Shown here: one piece after another, positions 1-5,795 of the stretch
How positions within the stretch are numbered: position 1 is the stretch's first letter
How the letters are laid out: each line of letters opens with the position of its first letter
Source of the DNA: an uncultured Clostridiaceae bacterium
GTDB lineage: Bacteria > Bacillota > Clostridia > Clostridiales > Oxobacteraceae
DNA: 5,795 nt
Reading direction: 5' to 3'
Assembly: GCA_937900065.1 (NCBI GenBank)
Contig: CALCDS010000396.1
Location: 1-5,795, forward strand
Notes under the pieces: model-generated
Told to the model about the DNA's origin: nothing
Databases searched by the model: none
Seen by the model: the letters and a program-made list of their open reading frames with translations, nothing else
Made by a program: the position numbers and the translations under genes

Positions 1-13
1 GCATTGAATTAAG

Positions 14-123
14 GTTATGTTAAACAGTAGTGTTGAATAAGTTCTATTAAATGAAGCGTTGATCTAAAGTGTTGATTTTTTGGGCAATCCAAGTGAGCGA
101 TGTGAGCACTTTTGATAAGTTCT
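14..123. repeat. Intergenic repeat, copy 1 (degenerate, upstream of efflux operon)
   Basis: Seen directly: bases 77-123 match bases 5654-5700 in the same orientation at 43 of 47 positions without gaps. Shared blocks include GAGCGATGTGAGCACTTTTG and TAAGTTCT. Homology seems to continue leftward with indels: GTTATGTTAA occurs at 14-23 and 5617-5626, and GTTCTATTAAA at 41-51 and 5629-5639. The match stops sharply after base 123, 45 bases before the efflux operon start codon. Within this copy AATAAGTTCT (near 36-45) and ATAAGTTCT (115-123) are themselves repeated, suggesting more than one unit. I do not recognise a named repeat family and see no transposase. Function is unknown. Confidence 0.75.
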
Positions 124-150
124 AAATGTTTTAACGTAACCTAAACCAAA

Positions 151-156
151 AGGGGG
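151..156 (+). promoter_or_regulatory. Ribosome binding site of the adaptor gene (long spacing)
   Basis: AGGGGG lies 12 bases before the ATG at 169, longer than the usual 5-9. No other in-frame start with a better site is visible, and the protein from this ATG has the expected short basic N-terminus before its membrane anchor. The long spacing may mean modest initiation. Confidence 0.55.
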
Positions 157-168
157 AATATAATTTCT

Positions 169-1503
169 ATGGCAGCTAATATAGAAAAAGCCAATACAGG
201 TGTCACTATTCAGAAAAGACGTTTTAAAATATTCAAAAGCAAAAAGATATGGATCATAGTAGCTGTTGTGCTAGTTGCAATATTTTTGATTGCGAGGCAT
301 GCTTTTTCAAAGCCGGCCGGAAAACCGGTTAATACGGCAGATGCCTTGAAAAAGGATATAGTACAGTCAATATCCGTTACAGGGAATATAGAAGCAAATC
401 AGGAGGATAAGGTATATTTAAACGCGACTCAAAAAATCAGTGAAGTTTATATAAAAGAAGGACAACAGGTCAAAAAGGGGACCCCTCTTTTCAAATATGA
501 CACATCTGATTTAGACGGCCAGTTAAAAAAGGCGATCGTAACATTGAATTCGGCCCAGAGCAGCTATGCAAACGGCCAAAGTGCAGTGCAGGATGCCGTA
601 ACGCAAGCCCAGATAAATGTTCAAACAGCGCAGAGTACTTATGACCAGCTTAAGAGAAATTTTGACGCAAACCAGGCGCTCTATGACAGCGGATATATAT
701 CCAAAGAAGCATATGAGGATTCTAAAAAGAAGCTTTCAGACCAGGAGAACCAGATAAAACTCTTGCAGATACAGCTTGACAGCGCAAACAAAAACTTATC
801 GGATTACAGCAAATCCTCGAACTTGAAAGTTCAGGTAGATCTCGCAAAGGCAGATGTCGATGCGTTGAACGAGAAAATTGCAGACGGCACGGTCACATCG
901 AACATAGATGGAAAAGTGATAAAGGTAGATGCCAAAGCCGGGCAATATCCATCCGCAGATAACACAAGCGTTGTGTGGATATGCGATATTTCATCGTACA
1001 AACTGGTCGTGCCCTTGAGCCAGTATGATTCGGTGAGGGTAAAAGTGGGACAGAAGGCTGATTTGAAAGTAAAGGGACTTGACAAGAAATACACTGGCAG
1101 CATAACGAGCATAGGAAAAGTTGCAAATATGCCATCATCAGTCGCAGGTTTATCGAGTTCCAGTGCCAGTCAGGAGGCTAAAGTTGATGTGGAAATAAAG
1201 CTGGACAATCCAGATGAAAATATAAAGATAGGTTATGAGTCGGACGCAGATATAATATTGAATGAGAAAAAGGGAGCCCTCAATGTAAACTTTGAAGCAG
1301 TGCAGCAGGATGGAAAGGGCAAATATGTATTTGTTGTGGAAAACGGATTGGCTAAAAAGAGATATGTTACCACAGGGCTTGAAACCGACTTTGATATAGA
1401 GATAATTGACGGACTAAAGGAAGGGGATAAATATATAACCAACCCCGATAGTTCCATAAAAGACGGTGAAGCTGTTACCGTACCGGGGGTAGTGAAAAAA
1501 TGA
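169..1503 (+). CDS. HlyD/MacA-like membrane-anchored efflux adaptor subunit
   Basis: This 444-residue protein is a membrane fusion (adaptor) subunit of an ABC efflux system, similar in layout to MacA and Bacillus YknX. Residues 1-26 are basic and cytoplasmic, and about 27-43 (IWIIVAVVLVAIFLIAR) form one membrane anchor, so the bulk lies outside the cell. Residues about 85-111 are the first half of a lipoyl-like domain (VYIKEGQQVKKGTPLFKYD). Residues about 115-238 are rich in Gln, Ala, Lys and Asp and form the long alpha-helical coiled-coil hairpin. Residues about 240-262 (SNIDGKVIKVDAKAGQ) are the second lipoyl half. A beta-barrel follows (about 270-365) with a Ser-rich loop at 323-334, then a membrane-proximal domain (about 370-442). 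It is first in a three-gene operon and its stop overlaps the ATPase start in ATGA. In a cell without an outer membrane it would act with no TolC partner. The substrate cannot be read from the sequence. Confidence 0.93.
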   Translation: MAANIEKANTGVTIQKRRFKIFKSKKIWIIVAVVLVAIFLIARHAFSKPAGKPVNTADALKKDIVQSISVTGNIEANQEDKVYLNATQKISEVYIKEGQQVKKGTPLFKYDTSDLDGQLKKAIVTLNSAQSSYANGQSAVQDAVTQAQINVQTAQSTYDQLKRNFDANQALYDSGYISKEAYEDSKKKLSDQENQIKLLQIQLDSANKNLSDYSKSSNLKVQVDLAKADVDALNEKIADGTVTSNIDGKVIKVDAKAGQYPSADNTSVVWICDISSYKLVVPLSQYDSVRVKVGQKADLKVKGLDKKYTGSITSIGKVANMPSSVAGLSSSSASQEAKVDVEIKLDNPDENIKIGYESDADIILNEKKGALNVNFEAVQQDGKGKYVFVVENGLAKKRYVTTGLETDFDIEIIDGLKEGDKYITNPDSSIKDGEAVTVPGVVKK

Positions 1504-2207
1504 TAATCAAGACTGAGAACCTTGTGAAGGTATATGATACGGGAGCCATCCAGGTTGAAGCCTTGAAAGGAATCAATCTGAACATAGAAAAAAACGAATA
1601 TGTATCCATAATGGGAGCATCAGGCTCCGGAAAGTCTACATTGATGAACATACTCGGCTGTTTGGACAGATTTACTTCAGGAAAATATGTGCTTGACGGC
1701 GTGGATGTATCTGCGTTGAACGATTTGGAGCTTGCCCATATAAGAAACAAGAAAATAGGTTTTGTATTCCAGGCATTCAACCTTTTGCCGAAGATGAATG
1801 CATTGGAAAATGTGATGCTTCCAATGGTATATGCGAGGGTGCCGGTTTCAGAAAGGATTAGAAAGGCCAGGATTGCCCTTGAAAAAGTCGGCCTAAAAGA
1901 GAGGATAAAGCACAAGCCCAATGAGATGTCAGGGGGGCAGAGGCAGAGGGTGGCCATTGCAAGAGCACTGGTAAATGAGCCTGCGATAATATTGGCTGAT
2001 GAACCTACCGGAAATTTGGACAGCAAATCGAGCGAAGAGATAATGACCATATTTGAAAGACTGAATATGGATGGCGCTACAGTCGTAATGGTCACTCATG
2101 AACCAGATATAGCCGCCCATACCAAAAGGATAATCACATTCAAGGATGGCAATATAATATCGGACAGGATGAATGAAAAAAGAATAATGGCTGGAGGGGT
2201 GTCGTAA
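1500..2207 (+). CDS. ABC transporter ATP-binding protein, MacB/LolD/YknY type
   Basis: This 235-residue cytoplasmic ATPase powers the permease encoded next to it. All nucleotide-binding motifs are intact: Walker A GASGSGKST (39-47), Q-loop Gln91 in VFQAFNLLP, signature MSGGQRQR (143-150), Walker B IILADEP with Asp167 and Glu168, D-loop GNLDS (171-175) and switch His200 in VTHEP. The QAFNLLP and GNLDSKSSEE wording is typical of the MacB/LolD/YknY subfamily, whose members work by mechanotransmission rather than by moving substrate through the membrane. The length is normal for a stand-alone ATPase; Gram-negative MacB has this domain fused to the permease. The start is set by the four-base ATGA overlap with the adaptor gene, with a GGGGG stretch at 1485-1489 as ribosome site. 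The stop directly abuts the permease ATG. The exact substrate is unknown. Confidence 0.96.
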   Translation: MIIKTENLVKVYDTGAIQVEALKGINLNIEKNEYVSIMGASGSGKSTLMNILGCLDRFTSGKYVLDGVDVSALNDLELAHIRNKKIGFVFQAFNLLPKMNALENVMLPMVYARVPVSERIRKARIALEKVGLKERIKHKPNEMSGGQRQRVAIARALVNEPAIILADEPTGNLDSKSSEEIMTIFERLNMDGATVVMVTHEPDIAAHTKRIITFKDGNIISDRMNEKRIMAGGVS

Positions 2208-3425
2208 ATGTCTTATGTTATTGAGGGTTTTAAATCAGCACTGCAGAATATCAAATCAAACAAGATGCGCTCCTTTTTAACCATGCTTGGGATAATAATA
2301 GGTATATCTTCCGTAATAACGATCGTATCCTTAGGACAGGGCGGGAAAAATTATATAACCGGACAATTTGAAAGCATAGGCACCAATGTGATAAATGTGA
2401 GTGTATCAAATAACGTTGACAATGATATAACCGACTCGGATTATTTTACGCTGGAGGATGTAAATGCGATAAAGAGCAGGATAGAGAAAGTCACGGCTGC
2501 TGCGCCTGTCATAGAAAATGGGGGAAAAGTGAAGACCGAAAACAAATCAAAGTATGTACAAATCGATGCACTGACGCAGGATTATACGAAGCTTCAAAAG
2601 CTGGACATATATTATGGAAGGTTTTTAAATGAAAGGGATGTTGAGATAGGCGCCAATGTTGCGGTAATAGATGATACTATGGCTGAAAAATTGTTCAGGA
2701 CCAAAAATGCGGTTGGACAAAAAATCAGCGTAAATGTTGCAGACAACAACAGCTTGAGCCTTAAGGTGATAGGTGTGATGAAAAATCCGGCTGGAGAGCT
2801 TGCCGCAAATTTCGGAGACAATGTGCCCGGATTTGTTTTCGTGCCCATAACTATCGCCGACAGGCTGTACCCTGAGGGGAAAATAGGATTTATAAGCGTG
2901 ATGCTTAGCGATATGAACAATTCAAGCGAGATCTCTTCCAAAATAGTGAGGCTGCTTGAAGTAAGGCATAACAATACCGGTAAATACAGGGCTGAAGAAG
3001 GATTCAAGCAGCTTGATACTATAAACGATGTGCTCAATAAGCTTACTTTGATTATCGGAGCCATAGCCGGAATATCGCTTATAGTCGGAGGCATAGGTGT
3101 GATGAACATAATGCTTGTATCAGTCACTGAAAGGACAAGGGAAATCGGAATAAGAAAGGCGATCGGCGCCACTATGGCTGATATAAGGATACAATTTTTA
3201 ACCGAATCCTTGATATTGTGCCTTGTAGGAGGAATAATAGGCATGTCCCTGGGAGTGGTTGTAGGAAATATTGTGGGAAAGTTCTTGAACATAAAGGCTG
3301 CGATATCGGTTCAGGTAATTTTGATTGCTTTTCTTTTTTCATCGGCAGTGGGTATATTCTTCGGACTCTACCCCGCAAACAAGGCGGCAAAACTTGATCC
3401 TATCGAAGCTTTAAGATATGAATAA
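2208..3425 (+). CDS. ABC transporter permease, MacB/FtsX family
   Basis: This 405-residue membrane protein is the permease of the efflux operon and shows the complete MacB/YknZ layout. A first membrane segment (about 22-44) follows the amphipathic start EGFKSALQNIKSNKMRSF. An extracytoplasmic MacB-type periplasmic core domain (about 45-278) follows. The FtsX domain comes next, with membrane segments at about 280-303, 332-358 and 367-389. The conserved cytoplasmic loop ERTREIGIRKAIGAT (308-322) couples to the ATPase, and the C-terminal YPANKAAKLDPIEALRYE (388-405) is a family hallmark. The ATG immediately follows the ATPase TAA with no gap. A good ribosome site, GGAGGGG (2193-2199), lies within the end of the ATPase gene, eight bases before the ATG. 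Homologues export peptides, macrolides or toxins or protect against them; which applies here is not visible. No frameshift or truncation is seen. Confidence 0.95.
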   Translation: MSYVIEGFKSALQNIKSNKMRSFLTMLGIIIGISSVITIVSLGQGGKNYITGQFESIGTNVINVSVSNNVDNDITDSDYFTLEDVNAIKSRIEKVTAAAPVIENGGKVKTENKSKYVQIDALTQDYTKLQKLDIYYGRFLNERDVEIGANVAVIDDTMAEKLFRTKNAVGQKISVNVADNNSLSLKVIGVMKNPAGELAANFGDNVPGFVFVPITIADRLYPEGKIGFISVMLSDMNNSSEISSKIVRLLEVRHNNTGKYRAEEGFKQLDTINDVLNKLTLIIGAIAGISLIVGGIGVMNIMLVSVTERTREIGIRKAIGATMADIRIQFLTESLILCLVGGIIGMSLGVVVGNIVGKFLNIKAAISVQVILIAFLFSSAVGIFFGLYPANKAAKLDPIEALRYE

Positions 3426-3446
3426 TTTGGTATCATAACGAGGCGG

Positions 3447-3474
3447 CAAGCTTTTTTCGCATCGCCAAAGCTTG
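3447..3474. other. Short hairpin just after the efflux operon
   Basis: CAAGCTTT (3447-3454) and AAAGCTTG (3467-3474) are perfect inverted repeats around a 12-base loop. An alternative pairing of GGCG (3442-3445) with CGCC (3463-3466) is also possible. No T tract follows, so it is not a classic terminator. It may stabilise the 3' end of the operon mRNA; this is inference. Confidence 0.4.
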
Positions 3475-3480
3475 AAGGTA

Positions 3481-3510
3481 AGAAAATTTTCTACAACCGA
3501 AAATTTTTTT
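3481..3510 (+). terminator. Possible weak AT-rich terminator of the efflux operon
   Basis: AAAATTTTC (3483-3491) pairs with GAAAATTTT (3499-3507) around the loop TACAACC. The stem can be extended by a G-T and an A-T pair, and the right arm runs into a T stretch (3504-3510). The stem is almost entirely A-T, so termination would be inefficient. It lies 56 bases after the permease stop and could act together with the stronger hairpin at 3558-3604. Confidence 0.4.
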
Positions 3511-3557
3511 ACTGATGTGTCATAAAGAAGGAAAAAATGGTTACATGTAGAAGTATA

Positions 3558-3604
3558 AATGGTAGGAAACAGGGCTTTTCTGATTCTGTTCCCTACCATT
3601 TTTT
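3558..3604 (+). terminator. Strong intrinsic terminator upstream of the surface-protein gene
   Basis: Bases 3558-3572 (AATGGTAGGAAACAG) pair with 3586-3600 (CTGTTCCCTACCATT) in a 15-position stem with one A-C mismatch (3567/3591) and a 13-base loop. Six T residues (3599-3604) follow at once, so it reads as a rho-independent terminator on the + strand. It lies about 130 bases after the permease stop but only 54 bases before the ATG at 3659. It may end the efflux transcript, or it may be an attenuator in the leader of the following gene. No riboswitch that I recognise precedes it. Confidence 0.85.
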
Positions 3605-3644
3605 AATACGGCTTATATTAAAAGCAAAAAATCAGGGAAATTTT

Positions 3645-3652
3645 AAGGAGGT
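3645..3652 (+). promoter_or_regulatory. Strong ribosome binding site of the CWB2-LRR gene
   Basis: AAGGAGGT, a near-perfect complement to the 16S rRNA 3' end, sits six bases before the ATG at 3659 and fixes that start. It is clearly stronger than the site of the efflux adaptor gene, suggesting high translation once the mRNA is made. Confidence 0.88.
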
Positions 3653-3658
3653 CTATTA

Positions 3659-5563
3659 ATGATAAAGATTTTAAGAAACGGCTTACTGTTTGCATTGATG
3701 CTGGCCATGCTTTGCGTATGGCATATTGATGCATATGCATCTGTTGAGTCCAAGCGCATTAAGGGAAACGACAGATATAAGACCGCTGTGGAGATAAGCA
3801 AAGAGGGCTGGGATGGGTCGGATTATGTAATACTGGCTACCGGGCAGGATTATCCTGATGCGATAAGCGCCGCACCTCTTGCCAAAAAGAATAACGCGCC
3901 GATATTGCTGACTGAAAGGGACAGCCTAAATGCCGACACGGCTGCTGAAATCAAAAGGCTCAAAGCCACGAAAATAATATTGGTTGGCGGCACGGGCGTT
4001 ATTTCGAAAAATGTGGAAGAAAAGCTTTCAAACATGATGGGATATACTGTAACCCGTATCGCAGGCGCAGACCGTTACGAAACAGCCGTAAAAGTTGCAC
4101 AGAAATTGGGCAGTACCAAATCGATCGCCATTGTGACGGGCGAAAATTATCCAGATGCAATATCTATTGCACCGATAGCCGCAAAGATGGGAATGCCGAT
4201 ACTTCTTGTTGCAAAGAACAGCATACCGCTTGTCGTAAAGGACTATATATCAGGCAAAAACTATGATAATACATATGTTGTCGGAGGATATGACGATATA
4301 TCCAAGACAGTTGAGGACAGCCTCAAAAATCCGGTAAGGATTTCAGGAAACGATAAGTATGAAAGGAACATAGGAGTAATCAAGCAATTTCAAGACAGCA
4401 TAGATTTTGATACGATATATGCTGCAACAGGCAATGATTTTCCGGATGCTCTTGCTGCGTCGGTGCTTGCTGCAAAAGGCTCACATCCGGTGATACTTAC
4501 CGATACAACGGTTCCGTGGATGGCAAAAGATTATTTAAGGTCAAGGGTGATAAGCAATATTGTGATACTTGGAGCGACAGGCGCGGTAAGCTCGTCGGTC
4601 GAGTCGGTCCTGGAGGATATACCCGCAAAAATAGATTCCCTAGAGCCCATATCGGTATCGGTATTTGAAAAAGAAAAATATGAGCTTCCAAAGACTGTGA
4701 CTGCAAAACTCGATAACAATTTAAAAAGCGAGGTGCCTGTTAAATGGAGCCTTTCAACTGTGGATACCAGCAAATCCGGAACATTTGAATACGAAGGCAC
4801 TGTAAAGGGCTACTCGGGCAAAGCAAAGCTTACACTTACGATAAAGCCGGTCATAGTATCGGTCAATACCATAAATGCGGAAGTAATGGAAAACAGCGAG
4901 TTTCACTTTCCGTCAACCGTTACAGTAAAGTACAGCGATAATACGGTCGGTGAGTACCCTGTAAAGTGGCAGACCAAGACCATCTCAATCGGAAGCGTTG
5001 GAAATTATGCTTTTCAGGGGGAACTTGAAGATACGGATAAAAAGGTCACTCTCAATTTAAAGGTGCTTGAGGATGAGGAAGTCGAAATAAAAGACAGTGT
5101 TTTCAAAAAGGTGATATGCCATGAACTTGACAAATCAGTCAACGAGGCAGTATACAGGAGCGATCTTTTGAGCATAAGAAGGATGGAGTCATACAGCAGA
5201 GGAACGATAGAGAGCCTTGACGGGATCCAGTACATGACCAATTTAAAGGAGCTTGAGCTTTCAGGATACTCCATTGAAAACATAAGCAATCTAAAATCTC
5301 TTACGCAGCTTGAAAGGCTGGATTTGAGCAATAACGAGATAAAGGACGCAGGGCCTCTGCAAAATCTTGTGAACCTTGAATACCTTGATTTAAGCGACAA
5401 CAGCATAACCGATATAAAGGCTCTCAAAAATTTGGCAAACTTAAGATATCTTTATCTTGACGATAACAGGAACGGTGACAAGAAACTCACTGATTTCAGC
5501 CCTACAAGGGATTATTACGATGATTTGGAAGACAAGGATTTTGATTATGATTCCGAATACTGA
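3659..5563 (+). CDS. Secreted cell-wall protein: three CWB2 repeats, two Ig-like domains, leucine-rich repeats
   Basis: This 634-residue protein should be exported and held non-covalently on the wall. Residues 1-27 are a signal peptide with likely cleavage after AYA (25-27). Three CWB2 (cell wall binding repeat 2) units follow: about 33-125 (IKGNDRYKTAVEIS, PILL at 81-84, VGGTGVIS), 133-223 (IAGADRYETAVKVA, PILL at 180-183, VVGGYDDIS) and 227-320 (ISGNDKYERNIGVI, PVIL at 277-280, LGATGAVS). In clostridia, trios of these domains bind an anionic wall polymer. Two Ig-like group 4 domains span about 327-396 and 397-469, each with a P-x-TV strand and a PVKW motif. A helical cap (about 478-518) leads into four leucine-rich repeats with exact 22-residue spacing (Leu529, 551, 573, 595), e.g. 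LERLDLSNNEI. The tail (618-634) is acidic and Tyr-rich. There is no sortase motif and no catalytic domain is evident. LRRs suggest ligand binding or adhesion; the ligand is unknown. It appears to be monocistronic. Confidence 0.93.
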   Translation: MIKILRNGLLFALMLAMLCVWHIDAYASVESKRIKGNDRYKTAVEISKEGWDGSDYVILATGQDYPDAISAAPLAKKNNAPILLTERDSLNADTAAEIKRLKATKIILVGGTGVISKNVEEKLSNMMGYTVTRIAGADRYETAVKVAQKLGSTKSIAIVTGENYPDAISIAPIAAKMGMPILLVAKNSIPLVVKDYISGKNYDNTYVVGGYDDISKTVEDSLKNPVRISGNDKYERNIGVIKQFQDSIDFDTIYAATGNDFPDALAASVLAAKGSHPVILTDTTVPWMAKDYLRSRVISNIVILGATGAVSSSVESVLEDIPAKIDSLEPISVSVFEKEKYELPKTVTAKLDNNLKSEVPVKWSLSTVDTSKSGTFEYEGTVKGYSGKAKLTLTIKPVIVSVNTINAEVMENSEFHFPSTVTVKYSDNTVGEYPVKWQTKTISIGSVGNYAFQGELEDTDKKVTLNLKVLEDEEVEIKDSVFKKVICHELDKSVNEAVYRSDLLSIRRMESYSRGTIESLDGIQYMTNLKELELSGYSIENISNLKSLTQLERLDLSNNEIKDAGPLQNLVNLEYLDLSDNSITDIKALKNLANLRYLYLDDNRNGDKKLTDFSPTRDYYDDLEDKDFDYDSEY

Positions 5564-5569
5564 TAAAAC

Positions 5570-5602
5570 TGCGCTTGCCCTGTGCAAGCGCACTAACTTT
5601 TT
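5570..5602 (+). terminator. Intrinsic terminator of the CWB2-LRR gene
   Basis: TGCGCTTGC (5570-5578) and GCAAGCGCA (5584-5592) form a perfect nine-base stem with loop CCTGT, starting seven bases after the TGA stop. A T tract (5598-5602, then TTTT at 5604-5607) follows five bases later. The GC-rich stem is strong; the small gap before the T tract is slightly unusual. Confidence 0.8.
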
Positions 5603-5616
5603 ATTTTAAATAATAT

Positions 5617-5795
5617 GTTATGTTAAGCGTTCTATTAAACGAAAGGTATTACATTTTTGAGCAATCCGAGCGAGCGATGTGAGCACTTTTGCTAAGTTCT
5701 TGGCGAAATTGCCGAAGCGAATCCTAGAACTTTTGCTTGTCTGAACGGAGTGAGTTTGCAAAAGTTCTTGATAAGCGAAAGCAATAAGCCCTAGA
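5617..5795. repeat. Intergenic repeat, copy 2 (longer, apparently cut by window end)
   Basis: Bases 5654-5700 match copy 1 (77-123) at 43 of 47 positions, and short blocks at 5617-5639 match its left part. This copy continues past the point where copy 1 ends and seems to hold two imperfect units. GAGCGATGTGAG (5672-5683) and GAACGGAGTGAG (5743-5754) share 9 of 12 bases. Each is followed by AAGTTCTTG (5694-5702, 5762-5770), then a GCGAA-rich stretch, then CCTAGA (5723-5728, 5790-5795). AGAACTTTTGC (5726-5736) and GCAAAAGTTCT (5758-5768) are perfect inverted repeats. No credible gene or transposase is seen. The window ends at CTAGA, where a further unit could continue. Confidence 0.7.

Noticed and set aside
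1..123. Possible CRISPR or insertion-sequence end in the flanking repeats
   Set aside because: There are no regular identical repeats with unique spacers, no transposase, no clear terminal inverted repeats pairing the two copies (they are in direct orientation), and no evident target-site duplication.
159..164. Perfect TATAAT upstream of the adaptor gene
   Set aside because: It lies between the ribosome site and the ATG, five bases before the start, with no -35 at the right distance (GTAACC). A promoter here would remove the ribosome site, so it is most likely chance in AT-rich sequence.
1475..2095. Long reverse-strand open frame (206 codons) opposite the ATPase gene
   Set aside because: It lies entirely antisense to a gene with all ABC ATPase motifs intact, and its translation shows no recognisable domain. 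It is a shadow of the real coding frame.
2612..3292. Long reverse-strand open frame (226 codons) opposite the permease gene
   Set aside because: It is antisense to a clear MacB/FtsX permease. Its hydrophobic look comes from the complementary membrane-segment codons, and it has no supporting ribosome site.
3441..3485. Faint likeness to a c-di-GMP (GEMM-I) riboswitch: GGCAAGC, then CGCCAAAGC
   Set aside because: The stem between the two motifs is missing, the spacing is wrong, and the second helix with its conserved 3' part cannot be found. A covariance search would settle it, but the sequence does not support the call.
5679..5744. Small open frame from GTG within the downstream repeat (21 residues, basic and leucine-rich)
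   Set aside because: There is no ribosome binding site, the start is only GTG, and the frame overlaps repeat and inverted-repeat structure. In copy 1 the homology ends before most of the frame, so it is not conserved between copies.

Overview
The window looks like chromosomal DNA from a Gram-positive anaerobe of the class Clostridia. The signs are moderately AT-rich sequence, heavy use of ATA (Ile) and AGG/AGA (Arg) codons, strong AGGAGG-type ribosome binding sites, and a secreted protein with three cell-wall-binding type 2 (CWB2) repeats, a surface anchor typical of clostridia. The exact genus cannot be told from the sequence. All four genes are complete and on the + strand.

Region 1 (1-168) is non-coding. 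It holds a degenerate repeat (about 14-123) that recurs at the far end of the window. Region 2 (169-3425) is a compact three-gene operon for a MacAB/YknXYZ-type ABC efflux system: a membrane-anchored HlyD/MacA-like adaptor, an ATPase and a MacB/FtsX-type permease. The first two genes overlap in ATGA and the second and third abut with no gap, so the three are almost certainly co-transcribed and translationally coupled. Region 3 (3426-3658) is an intergenic stretch with three hairpins. The last is a strong intrinsic terminator ending only about 54 bases before the next start codon. Region 4 (3659-5563) encodes a 634-residue secreted protein: signal peptide, three CWB2 repeats, two bacterial Ig-like (group 4) domains, four 22-residue leucine-rich repeats and an acidic, tyrosine-rich tail. 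Region 5 (5564-5795) holds that gene's terminator, then a second, longer copy of the repeat from region 1, which appears to be cut by the window edge.

The transporter probably exports or expels an amphipathic or peptide substrate across the single membrane, with the adaptor extending into the wall. The CWB2-LRR protein would sit on the wall polymer outside. Nothing in the sequence proves a functional link between them, and the terminator between them argues for separate transcription. No strongly novel system is evident. The most interesting items are the intergenic repeat family bracketing the four genes, the terminator in the leader of the surface-protein gene, and the domain layout of that protein.
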